A DNA stretch of 64,000 bases. Origin: Steinernema hermaphroditum. Lineage: Eukaryota; Nematoda; Chromadorea; Rhabditida; Steinernematidae. Where the stretch lies: assembly GCA_030435675.1 (NCBI GenBank), contig CM059625.1, positions 18,166,001 to 18,230,000 on the forward strand, given 5' to 3'. The notes under the pieces were generated by a model that saw only the letters and a program-made list of their open reading frames with translations, was not told where the DNA came from and did not search any database. The position numbers were made by a program, and so were the translations under genes. Shown one piece after another: positions 21,059-30,912 of this stretch (positions are counted from its first letter, which is position 1; the number at the start of each line of letters is the position of its first letter).

Positions 21059-23334
21059 ATGGGAAATTCGGTAAGTTTTCCATTCGGAGAAACTTTGGAG
21101 GATTCACCCGAGGGACAACTCATATCGGCTACCTTTCTGTTCGTTGTATTTCTGTTCATCTACAAATTTCTAGTAGTCAAGGTTCGATTGCATACTTAAT
21201 TTACTTATCACAATGGAAAAAATAGTTCATGAGCAATATCTTTACTCACAATACTTTTCCAGCTTTGGGGTTGCTCTTCAACAAACAAGGCACTAATCGC
21301 GAACAACGCCGAATTCAAGAAAACGCGCTTTGCAAAGGTGCGCGAGATCGCAGATAAGCTCGACGAAACAACTGCGAAAGCCATCGTCTCGCACGATTTT
21401 CAGACTCTTAGACGTAATCAACGCATTAACCTGGTTCCCATACGTTTTCCGGTTTCAGAAAAATTACAGGATGGAGAAATTACTGCCGTACAAGCTCTCC
21501 AAGCGTACTGGAGGACCGCTCTGGATATCAACGCCGAAATCAACTGTATCATCGACGTCATCATTGAGGCGTACGACTATGCAGTCGACCTTGACAACCA
21601 ATATCCATACGGGTCTGAGAAGCCCGCGTTTTTCGGAATTCCGTTCAGCGTTAAGGGCAATTTCTATGTATGTGCATCATAAGAACTTTCTTTGAAGTCA
21701 TCTTTGATTTTCTAGATGAGAAATTACGAGTGTACGTTGGGTTTGGCAAAGTTTATCGGGCAGCCCAAAACGTCAGAATGTTCAATGGTAACATACCTTC
21801 GCTCAGAAGGCGCAAATCCGTTCGTCATTACTAACGTCCCTCAAGCACTTCTAAGTTTCGTCTGTTCGAACTCAATTTACGGGACAACAGGAAATCCATA
21901 CAACAATGAAAGGTTTCGCGAAACATTCATTTCGTTCTTACCACGACAAAATTACAGAACACCAGGAGGATCTTCCGGAGGCGAAGCCGCGCTGATTGCT
22001 GCCGGTGGGGCACCTTTCGGAATAGGAAGCGATTTGGCTGGAAGCCTCCGGATTCCAGCAACTATGTGCGGCATAGTTTCTCTGAAGCCATCCGAAGGCA
22101 CTACTTCATGTGTAGCATTCTCAGTCAGATGTATTTAGGCCGCCTAGTTGTAACAAACACTCACGGAGGAGTCCCTGGACGCGGTCGTTTAGGATTAAGC
22201 TACGGATTCTTCACACGAAGCGTGGACGAGCAGATTTATCTGCTTAACAACATTTTGTCTAGTGAAAGTTATGTCGAAATTTCACGCAAGACTGCTCCTA
22301 TTCCCTTCCGTCACTCAATTGTGAATCACAAGAGAAAACTTAAAATAGGATATTTCGTTGATGACGGCTTCTTGAAGCCTGTTCCAGCGTAATGGCTTTC
22401 TTTTACGACTAAGAGCGGCTTAGCATTGTTTTCAGATGCGCGCGTGTCGTTACAGAGACGGTTGAAAAACTTAAAGAAGCAGGACATGAGTTGGTTGTGT
22501 TCAAAATTCCGAATTCCAGTCAAATGGCCGAACTGTTCTACAAGAATCTGATGCCTGACGGTGGTGAATATATAAAAGGTCTCTTTGCAAATGATGTCAT
22601 TGACATATACATGAAAAATTTTGTTAACTTACTAAAGGTATGTATTAGTCAAGTTACACTTATGAATATAATTCACATTGTAGATCCCTACCTTCGTTAG
22701 ATTTATTGCTTCTTACCTGGTAATGCCTATAAGCCCTCAACTTGCCCTGCTGTGCAGATCCTATGTGTCAACTCTTTCGGACCTCAGAAAGAACCAGGAA
22801 GAAACGGATTACTACTACGAAACGGTAAAAATAAACTTGCGTTTTCCAAATGTTTTGATAGCATTTACAGTTTTCGAAGGAATGGCGTGCAAAAGGACTG
22901 GATGCCCTTGTGTGTCCTTCATTTCCAGGTACAATTAACCAACCACTACTTTATAATATAATCGACGTTATTCAGTACCTTCAGTTCCACACGAATATCC
23001 TAGCCACCTTGGAGCATGTGCCGTTTCCACTGGACTGTTCAACATGCTCGATTATACTGCCGGAGTTGTTCCTACAGGCAAAGTCACTGAGGAAGACGAC
23101 GCTCGTCTACTTGATGAAAACGCGTGGTCAGTAGGTAAGCAGCACAAGTGTTGGTTCCAACGCTGAACTTATTCTACACATTTAGGGTACAACATTGTCC
23201 TCAAAAAGATGCGCGAGGCAGCCACTAATTCCATGGGAATGCCATTGGGGGTGCAAATTGTTACGCCACCGTACTGTGACGAGCAGTGTCTCTCTCTTAT
23301 GAGGGAGGTCGAGGAGTTGTGGAACACTAATTAG
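21059..23334 (+). CDS. Fatty acid amide hydrolase (FAAH-type amidase)
   Basis: FAAH hydrolyses N-acylethanolamines (such as anandamide) to fatty acid and amine at internal membranes. Exons fit at 21059-21181, 21263-21667, 21716-21912, 21958-22096, 22138-22388, 22436-22637, from 22684, a short exon reading [16 protein letters not shown], one starting near 22976, and a last ending NTN at 23334. The N-terminus has one transmembrane helix ([17 protein letters not shown]), as in animal FAAH. The Ser-Ser-Lys triad is present: Lys in [10 protein letters not shown], Ser in [10 protein letters not shown] and the nucleophile Ser in [13 protein letters not shown]. The intron after LKPSEG (22097-22137, 41 nt) appears to start GC. 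C. elegans has several faah genes; the exact orthologue is not assigned. Confidence 0.95.
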
Positions 23335-23503
23335 TCACTTTCCGAATGCATTTGTAATAACCGGAATTAAATATAAGTAGCCGTTGTCACCAATCTCTTC
23401 CAATCCAATTGAAAATAGGAAACATAAACTCTGGGCTGAATGCGGCGTTAGCTGCTAACGTGAAGTCCACTTTCGGATAACGTGGCATCCGATAGTGTGG
23501 CGT
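23335..23503. repeat. FAAH 3' flank and GGCGTCGG-type repeat, copy 2
   Basis: From 23425 the sequence matches the 12895-12975 repeat fragment. Its last bases supply the 10-bp target duplicated by the MULE insertion. Confidence 0.4.
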
Positions 23504-24011
23504 CGGCATCATGGTACTAGGACATTTGCGGCCCAGACATTTGCGCCCCGGACATTTGCGCCCCAGACATTGGCCCTACAACGTCATAATGCAGGCAGCG
23601 GTTGCGACATTCTACAGCACGCTTGTATTCTAATTTTATTCTGCGGTTTACCAATGTGTCGCGAATTATGCTGTTTGTGTCGTCTCTCTTTAAGATCCTT
23701 AAATTGCGAAAATTTAAATTCTTGACTTGGTCCTGCACTTTCGGAGTTGCAGAAAAACCTATATTTTCCATCATACTTTTTCTCTGCTTCCCGAGCGTAA
23801 ACAACAGGAAGTCAAGGGACTGGCTAGAGAACATTGCTCACCGCCCAGAAGAATCATCCAGCGTTCGTACGCTGGCCTTGACGATGAAGAGCGTATTTCA
23901 TTGCCTTCGGCTGCTACACTTGGACGGAGCATCAGTAGAGCTCGAGCGAATCCAGAAGCTGCTCTTGTCAACAAGGCCGATCTTCGCGAAGTTATCTTGC
24001 AAGGAGAATTC

Positions 24012-25056
24012 GGCTCTATTAGAGAGAAGTGACCAAAATGGTATTTATCTTGACAAAACTGTATTTATCTTGACAAAACCGACCAAAATTGACAAAACCG
24101 TATCTATCTTGACAAAACCGGCCAAAATTGACAAAATCGACCAAAATTGACAGAATGGTATTTAGATTGACAAAACTGTATTTATCTTGACAAAAGTATT
24201 TTTTAATTGACAAAACTGAATTTATCTTGACAAAACCAATTTTCACTGACAAAACAGAATTCCACTGACAAAACGTTCTTTAACCCGTGATGCCTTTAGA
24301 AAACATTTTGGAAGAGAACGTATTTTTGAACATCTCTTGGTTGAATTGAGGGAAATGTTTGAGTCGCAAATTGATCCTTTCGATTTCGAAATTGAAGAAG
24401 ACAGCGACGATGAGAATTTTCTGGTTCCCTCTAACACGGAACGAAACTTTTATGACTATGCTGATGACCAAACCTCCGAGTTAGTAGGTAGCGACGAACC
24501 CCACGAACCTAGCGCTCCCCTGTCGCAGTTACCCGATAGCTCTAGTCAGACTCGTGATCAGTCCCCGCCGCGACGTGGACCTGGCCGTCCTCGAAAGAAC
24601 CAGAAGAAGAGTTCCGAAACATCTCCCGCGGCTCACAGTGGACAACTACAACCGAGTCAACCCACCCCAGCTAATAATCGCCGTGGACGCTTCCCGAAAA
24701 ACAAGAAAAATACTCGCGAACGAAGTCGCTCGCCGTCGCCCAAGAGTTCCCCGAAGAAATCGAAGAAAACCAGACATGGAGGCTGATTTATAATTTTGTC
24801 AGTGAAAATTGGTTGTGTCAAGATAAATTCAGTTTTGTCAATTAAAAAATACTTTTGTCAAGATAAATACGGTTTTGTCAATCTAAATACCATTCTGTCA
24901 ATTTTGGTCGATTTTGTCAATTTTGGCCGGTTTTGTCAAGATAGATACGGTTTTGTCAATTTTGGTCGGTTTTGTCAAGATAAATACGGTTTTGTCAAGA
25001 TAAATACAGTTTTGTCAAGATAAATACCATTTTGGTCACTTCTCCCTAATAGAGCC
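24012..25056. mobile_element. Iteron-type inverted-repeat transposon inside the MULE (element B)
   Basis: The ends are GGCTCTATTAG and its inverse, with the exact 8-bp duplication gagaattc at 24004-24011 and 25057-25064. The arms of about 250 and 265 bp consist of TTGACAAAAC iterons with ATTTATC-type linkers and are nearly identical in inverse, the right one having an extra unit. High arm identity implies recent origin. The interior holds one 149-codon frame and no transposase, so it is presumably mobilised in trans. It shares its terminal 11 bp and duplication length with the element at 2057-4202, but not its iteron. Confidence 0.9.
24337..24786 (+). CDS. Charged, disordered AT-hook-like protein carried by element B
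   Basis: The 149-codon frame opens with MVELREMFESQ and has an acidic segment (EIEEDSDDENF), a Ser/Pro/Gln-rich middle with an AT-hook-like RRGPGRPRKNQ, and a Lys/Arg/Ser-rich tail (RSRSPSPKSSPKKSKK). The frame is open upstream to about 24250 with protein-like sequence but no ATG, so an upstream exon is possible. It has no catalytic motif; composition suggests nuclear DNA or RNA binding. It fills almost all the space between the arms. An accessory transposition factor and a captured host exon are both possible. Confidence 0.5.
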   Translation: MVELREMFESQIDPFDFEIEEDSDDENFLVPSNTERNFYDYADDQTSELVGSDEPHEPSAPLSQLPDSSSQTRDQSPPRRGPGRPRKNQKKSSETSPAAHSGQLQPSQPTPANNRRGRFPKNKKNTRERSRSPSPKSSPKKSKKTRHGG

Positions 25057-25189
25057 GAGAATTCTTGCTGACAGAAGATGGTCAACCGTTTTTGTTGTGG
25101 GATTCAAGAGAGGACTATGACGACAGATATGGCGATAGTAGCAGTGGTGAGTGCAGAAAGAAAACGATGTAATTAAAAACCGAGTAATT

Positions 25190-25450
25190 GAAGGTGATGA
25201 CAGTGGTGTAGGGGATAATGAAGAAGAAGACAGTGGCGCAGAGACTAGTGAAGAGGATAATCGCAGTACTGATAGTAGCAGTGTTGAAGAATCCGATGAA
25301 CGCAGTACAAGTGATGGTGAGTATAGACTGAATACGAAGTAATTGAAGACGGTGTAATTGAAGATGACAGTGGCGCAGAGACTAGTGAAGAACATGATCG
25401 TAGTAGTCGTACTAGCAGTGTTGAAGAATCCGATGAACGCAGTACTAGCG
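25190..25450 (+). repeat. Tandem duplication in the MULE acidic linker
   Basis: The segment gatgacagtgg...gaagaatccgatgaacgcagta occurs twice, near 25197-25310 and 25362-25445, with small differences. It encodes an acidic Ser/Asp/Glu-rich linker. Stop codons lie between and within the copies. Confidence 0.6.
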
Positions 25451-25640
25451 GAGCAAAGCCCATTATCTTTCTTTTCTTGTCTTTCCGCGGAGTTCGCAGG
25501 CTTCAACGATATAGGAATTGGTCCGGTGATGGACACTTCGCAATGGTGCCATCGAACTTTATGCAGTTATACACAGTCTGTGTAATTGAAGAACATGCTG
25601 TGATTTCATGTGCCTTCGCCCTCATGGAGAACCGGCAGAA

Positions 25641-25678
25641 AGAAACGTAACGCCGTCTCTTTGACGGCGGTACGTTTC
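25641..25678. repeat. Short perfect-like hairpin at the MULE deletion junction
   Basis: GAAACGTAACGCCGTC and GACGGCGGTACGTTTC form 16-bp arms with one mismatch around a TCTTT loop. It sits exactly where the transposase reading frame breaks and the block with the second catalytic Asp is missing. Confidence 0.7.
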
Positions 25679-26589
25679 TTTGTCCGCTGCCTGGTGGCTC
25701 TGGCTTTCCTGAAAGAAGAAGACATCGAAATGGCCTATGAAGTGGTCCGACAAAAAGCCCCAAATTTGCCGCAGATGCAAATGTTTCTCGATTACTTCCA
25801 GAGAACTTTTGTTCGCCGTTCAGCTCGCCAAGACGCCTTGTTCCAGCCGAGTGAATGGAGCTGCTATCTGAGTGTAACCACGGATCAAGGGCGGACGAAC
25901 AATGGGCAGGAAGGATGGCATAATGCTTTCCGATCAAATTTTGGATCTGCCGCACATCCAGCACTGTCGAAGCTGATTTGCGGACTTAAGAAAGAAGAAC
26001 AATGGTCATATGATCGTTTACGAGATCAAGAAATTGATCTTACTCGGCCCGTTCTTGGATTTCCACGGAAAGTTGCCTATGTGAAGAACGACATCGCTAT
26101 CAAAACATTGGTGGAATCTTACTATGAAAAACCTGAGGATGACCGGACAGATGAAGACCTTCTTGACTTGCTCCGGGCGCTGCAGTATCGTGTGAAAGCA
26201 TTTGCCGATTAGGTGAAGCGTAAGCGCAGGCAGAACAAAGGTTAGTGTTGTGTTTCTTACGTTTTTGATATTGTAAATTAGGTGAAGCGTAAATGCAGGT
26301 AGAACAGAACTTGTTGTTGGTTTTTGTTTGTTATGTTCTTGTTATGAAGTGTGCAGTATGAATGAGTTGTTTGAAATAGCGGTAGTGTTGAATCTCTCAC
26401 ACAAATTAGCAGGATATAGAATCTCCGGGGCGCAAATGTCCGGGGCGCAAATATCTGGGGCGCAAATGTCTGGGGCGCAAATGTCTAGGCACCGGCATCA
26501 TGTAAAAAGCAGAAACCCTATATTTTATTAGTTGTCTCGCTTTCCAAGCAGACAAACTGTGGATACATTCCACGTAAATTTTTGAGACT

Positions 26590-26930
26590 CTGACAGAATA
26601 GCCACAGTCACAGCCGCCCGACTCCACCCGCGCCACCAGAGAAGCCGAAGAAGCGTTGCAACTTCGACGTCTGCGCTACCAGCTGAAGATGGGATCCCGC
26701 TCCGTCCGCTGCGACTTGATTCAAGCTCTTCGCCACTTCAATGCCCGCGCATACTAATGGGACCACTGATCGTTCTTCTCGGATGCAATCTCCAGCCGAA
26801 GCCAGAGGAAAATCAGCGACTACGGTGTGATTCGTGCCTTTTTGTGCATATATGACGTCTCGCAAGGTGTAAGCCTTCGATACGAGAAGATAAACTCGTA
26901 AACTGACAGAATAGTCTGTCGCCTGACCGA
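26590..26930 (-). repeat. Dispersed repeat R2, inverted copy
   Basis: The reverse complement matches parts of 55550-55960: the string around acgagtttat.tctcgtat..aaggcttac.ccttgcgagacgtcatatatg and the Gly/Arg-coding cttcttcggcttctctggcgg...ggtggagtcgggcgg block. The order is rearranged and there are stops in every long frame. Confidence 0.6.
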
Positions 26931-29889
26931 ATCGTTATTCCAAAATCGTCACTACTAAACACTCGCAAAGGGTTATCTAATATCTGGCACAAAGCTACAA
27001 TGAGTGCAGAGCTCGCCCTTCTGGGTCCCTTAGTTATGGACCTAAGGCGATGCCTAAACCAAGCCTGGATATTCGCCCATATACAAAGCTGTGAGAGCGG
27101 CAATTTTTGTAGGACGAATTTTTTGCGTCCTTTTTCATTTGCCATGGGACAAAAGTACCCCTTCCCCGTCGAGGATAAGCGGCCCATTACGTTGTACGCC
27201 TGCGCATTTTGCTTGTTTACCACCCCAGACAACTAATAAAAGTTGGCGTTTCTTCCTTAGCGACGACACATTGCAACCCCATGCCGCAATTAGCCCGAAA
27301 AGGAAAGAAATTAATGGAACAAACGACTCGAGTTTATTATCTGAGTATTTCTTGAATTTTCAGCATTATCACTACCTATTATGCTAGCCAAGATTGGATT
27401 TCCAAGTAATCTGAGAGCGTCATCATTCTGAAGGTGAACAGCGCAATAACGTTTTATTTCATTAAGGCGAAGACAATGATCGATGGAAAGATTAACTCTA
27501 TTCGAAGCAATTGGGCCTTGCTTCGCCGCTAATGGGGCTCGAGCTAACGTCGAGTAGTGTTTCCGTTTCCGCGCAAATTCGGAGAGTGGCTGCACCGATG
27601 TTTTATGAGATTTGAAAGTTGTAGTACTCAGTACCACGCGAGGGTTCTGGCAATTTTTTTTTTTTTGATTATCTCTATATGTCTATCATTTGTGTTTAGT
27701 AGTAAGCAGCTAAAGAAAGCAAGCGGCTGCTGCTGTCACATCATTTCTTCTCTTGTCTCTTGCAGCTTAAATACCCCCCGCGATGAAGTGTATACTTATA
27801 ATTCACTCTGCTCAGTGTCATAATGACTATTTAAGTGGGAGAGGAGAGCAATGCGCGCGTCTGGTATGGCTTGTCGCAATTAGAAATCGCTAAGGCACTC
27901 GGATAGCCGCAAATGGTTGCTCGCAAGTCGCAAAGCATCTTTGCCGTCCAAATGCGCCTTACATATCTTATCCATTAATAATTCGCGGACAACAATTCCT
28001 TTCATCGGAACGCAAGTGGTACACTCTTTTTCTTCCTTGCAAAGCTCACTGGACTCAGCCCATCTGTGACCTCGCCTGCGGCAGCGGTCATATGAGCCGT
28101 CAACTGAACGGGAACCTGAAAGCCGTCCGGCCAAGCCACGCTTAACCAGCTAACTGCCCGCGGCACATAATTTTCTTTTTATTGCCACCGAAGCCATCAA
28201 GCTTAGCTGCGCGGTCAATGACCCTCTCGAAGCGTGTGCTTTTCTATTCCCTTACATTCACACCTCGTGCAAATTCAATTAATCCTTGCCTCCGCCAGCC
28301 AGTGCTCCACTGGCCCGTCGTCCATATACTGAGTCCTCTCAATTCGCCAACGGCAGTGGCTACAGTGGTCTGAATGCCTCTGTATTAGTCAGGATGCATT
28401 ATGCTCCTTCTACAGCTTCAACAACTAGCCTGCTGTCTTTGCCGGGTACTGTTTTCTTCATTTCCTTAATACCTTGTTTCTACAAAGAACAGACACGCAT
28501 TTATTACGAGATATTGTCCTCGAGCGCAAGCGTGAATACATAACGTAAGTATCAACGCAATACAGGATGTCATAGATTATGCTAAAGGAGTAGTCATGAT
28601 CGACGCAAAGTAAAACCTAAAATGAAACTAATAAACCATAAATAACAGATAGCGCCGTACAAACCACATTCTGTTGAATCTTGTAGCTTCTGCAACATTG
28701 ATGATTCTTATGAAATTTGGACATAAATTCCTTTTTGGGAGATGTTCTAGAGGATATCAATTCAAATGCTTTTAATTGTGCGTCGTCATTAACACTACCT
28801 CATAAATGTAATTTTATCTTTTGATACGGGGAACTAAACAAGAATCATGTTTGTTTAGTTCCGTGACATTCAGTCCTATCGCGTTATTATCTGCTGGGTG
28901 ACTTCCTCCAAAGATGGACGACTTCGCTCCTGTCCGACGGGAATTGGAATAGTTAAGCGTCGTAATTCAAAGCTTCCAACAACACAAACGACCGATCATG
29001 GGGTGCGAGGCAAAGACTGACTTTCGCCCATTGGGGATAACATTTGTTAGGCAGATATATATGTCCCGGCCAATCGTTTATTCATAAAAACTCGTTCAGA
29101 TCCTGCGTCGTTGTCCTTCCATAACGATTTCCTTTTTTTTGTTATGGTAAAGCTCTCAAATAATAATCTCAAGCATAATAACATAATGTCAAAAACGTAG
29201 CCTATGCGCATGGAGTCATTCGTTGCATGACGTTGCAAACGGTTTACAGTAATGTCCTAAGTAATAAAGGTATAGCTGCTGGAGATCTTATTTTATTCCT
29301 GCACAAACTTCACTATGTCATTTCTCCATGAGCGGTAGCTCCACATGATTTACTAGCTTTGTCCACCAAGGGGAATGTCGGACGTTTGATTCGTGCAACC
29401 CACTGGTAGCATTGATTTATAAACGCAAACAACTCAAATTGTCGATCCGCAGTGTGCCGTTTAAATGTACTTTGCTTATATATATTTATATATATATTTG
29501 GGTATGATATGTTTTTCCAATTGCGCGGGATATACAAACGGGTCGAAGGTCACCGGAGCCAACGGACAAGAACGATTAAATTGCTCATTTCGCGGCGCCA
29601 TTAATTATTCTGCCGCCATTAAATCCATCTTTTCATTCAAACAATCTTCTATGTCCGGTCGTCAATATGTTTTCGCTCCGCGGTGACCTACTCAACAAGC
29701 GCAATGGACTTGAATTTATTCCATTTGTGATACGACGGACACCACACCAATGTCGATTTTGGATTGATCTGCAAACAGACTATTACTTTACTTTACTTTA
29801 TTTCGTAAATCAAAGGCATTTCACCTTGCACGACACCGATAATAGACAGACAGAGGATATCACGGGCAGCCGGCTTCATCCCTGGCGTG

Positions 29890-30270
29890 GCATAGATGAC
29901 GAACCGATTGGTGGCGGCGCACTTCAGGGGACATGCGAGAATGGTCGAAACTCCAGAAACAGCGACGGAACATCTTCTTCGCGAGCGTTTGGGGCACAGC
30001 GGACGCTTGCGAGCTCGCATCTGCTTCGGAGAAATGAGTCCGCGGTGCAGGAGTTGCGTCTTCACAGGTCTTGGTGTCCTCAGAGCGTCGGCGACCTTCA
30101 GGATAACTTCTCGTGCAGTCGGGTGCTTGGCGGCGAACATCTTGTTGTCAGCGGTGGCGGGACTATGTCTTCCGGGTGTCCCAATTCCCTCTGGAAGCCG
30201 GAAGCCTTACAGATGCCACAGGGTTTGCTGTCTGAACGATCAGACGCTCAGAGAGCGAATGAGGGACCGA
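29890..30270 (-). repeat. Dispersed repeat R3, inverted copy with a remnant reading frame
   Basis: On the minus strand, 29793-30140 stays open and reads MFAAKHPTAREVILKVADAL followed by a Lys/Arg-rich stretch (ISPKQMRARKRPLCPKRSRRR). Equivalent but broken frames occur on the plus strand at 56205-56545 and 53690-53960. Conservation of the REVxLKVxDAL block across diverged copies implies a once-coding family that I cannot name. Confidence 0.55.
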
Positions 30271-30912
30271 CCGCTCACCACCGCGACACGAATGAGACTC
30301 CCAAACAGACTATGCATTTCAGAATTAATTTTGAACTAGGCTCTATTTCAGGACACTTCTCTAATGAAGACTTAAATTTTCTTAAACATTTTACATAATC
30401 ACGATAATGAAAGTATTGCATACTGTATCCTCATTCTTCACAATCCTTACGTACTCATTACTAACAAATTTCGCTGCCGCATTTATACCTAATCAACAGA
30501 AAAAACGTAATTCAAGCAGATGCGAAAACGGGTGCTTTCGACGATGCTTTTATAAACGTTTTGATGAAATGTCGTACGCCACAAATCGTGTCGCCAGCTG
30601 ACCGGAACACGAAAGGGCGGTTGCGCTGAAGGTGAGTAAAAAGGCACAAAACACCCGCACACGTGGGTTTTATGCACCCGCGCTGAAGCTTCTTAGACAT
30701 TCCTTGCAGAAACTGTACAGCGCTTTATAGGCTCCTTAAAACAGACTCTACATATTGCAAATTTTGTAAGCATTCCTCCAGTTGGTAATTTTACTTAGCT
30801 GGTTCTTGACGGACGCCAATCACACTCTTACATATCGTAAACGATCATCCCTATTTCGTGCCCCGTTAAACATTTGGATTTCGCGATGTGGTGTAGCTTT
30901 TTGCCTACTCAA

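Larger units (their letters stand above)
23727..26212 (+). pseudogene. Broken MULE transposase
   Basis: Three coding blocks remain. Block 1 (about 23770-24011) reads like the MULE N-terminal region (REHCSPPRRIIQRSYAG ... LPSAATLGRSI) up to GEF and is cut by the inserted element. Block 2 resumes in the same frame after the insertion (LLTEDGQPFLLWDS). It then passes an acidic linker containing a tandem duplication with stop codons, and reaches the first catalytic Asp region (NWSGDGHF; Asp codon 25528-25530) and FALMENRQKET before a TAA. Block 3 (about 25680-26212) holds the C-terminal part: LVALAFLKEEDIEMAYE, TNNGQEGWHNAF and HPALSKLI. The block with the second catalytic Asp is missing, replaced by a short hairpin. 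It cannot be active. Confidence 0.85.
23514..26492 (+). mobile_element. Degenerate Mutator-like element (element D) with 10-bp target duplication
   Basis: The perfect 10-bp repeat cggcatcatg flanks the element at 23504-23513 and 26493-26502. Its termini (GTACTAGGACATTTGCG and, inverted, GTGCCTAGACATTTGCG) lead into arrays of GACATTTGCGCCCC iterons: four units on the left (about 23520-23570) and about four on the right (26425-26488). Inside is a decayed MULE transposase. A younger element (24012-25056) plus its 8-bp duplication adds 1053 bp, so the original was about 1.93 kb. A 9-10 bp duplication and MULE coding content agree on the superfamily. Confidence 0.88.
26503..30912. other. Repeat-rich intergenic region
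   Basis: It contains an inverted copy of repeat R2 (26590-26930) and an inverted copy of repeat R3 (29890-30270). No gene was supported between them; the open frames at 27557-27823, 28182-28543 and 30407-30601 lack motifs. An AT-rich run lies at 29475-29505. The right end should contain the promoter of the PDZ gene. Confidence 0.45.

Noticed and set aside
20941..21159. 72-codon minus-strand frame
   Set aside because: Overlaps the FAAH first exon, whose membrane anchor and splice sites explain this sequence better.
25036..25536. 166-codon minus-strand frame rich in Ser/Leu/Thr
   Set aside because: Antisense of the duplicated acidic MULE linker.
23514..26492. CRISPR-like reading of the short tandem iterons
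   Set aside because: The units are inverted between element ends, lack unique spacers of constant length, and lie in a eukaryotic genome; they are transposon termini.
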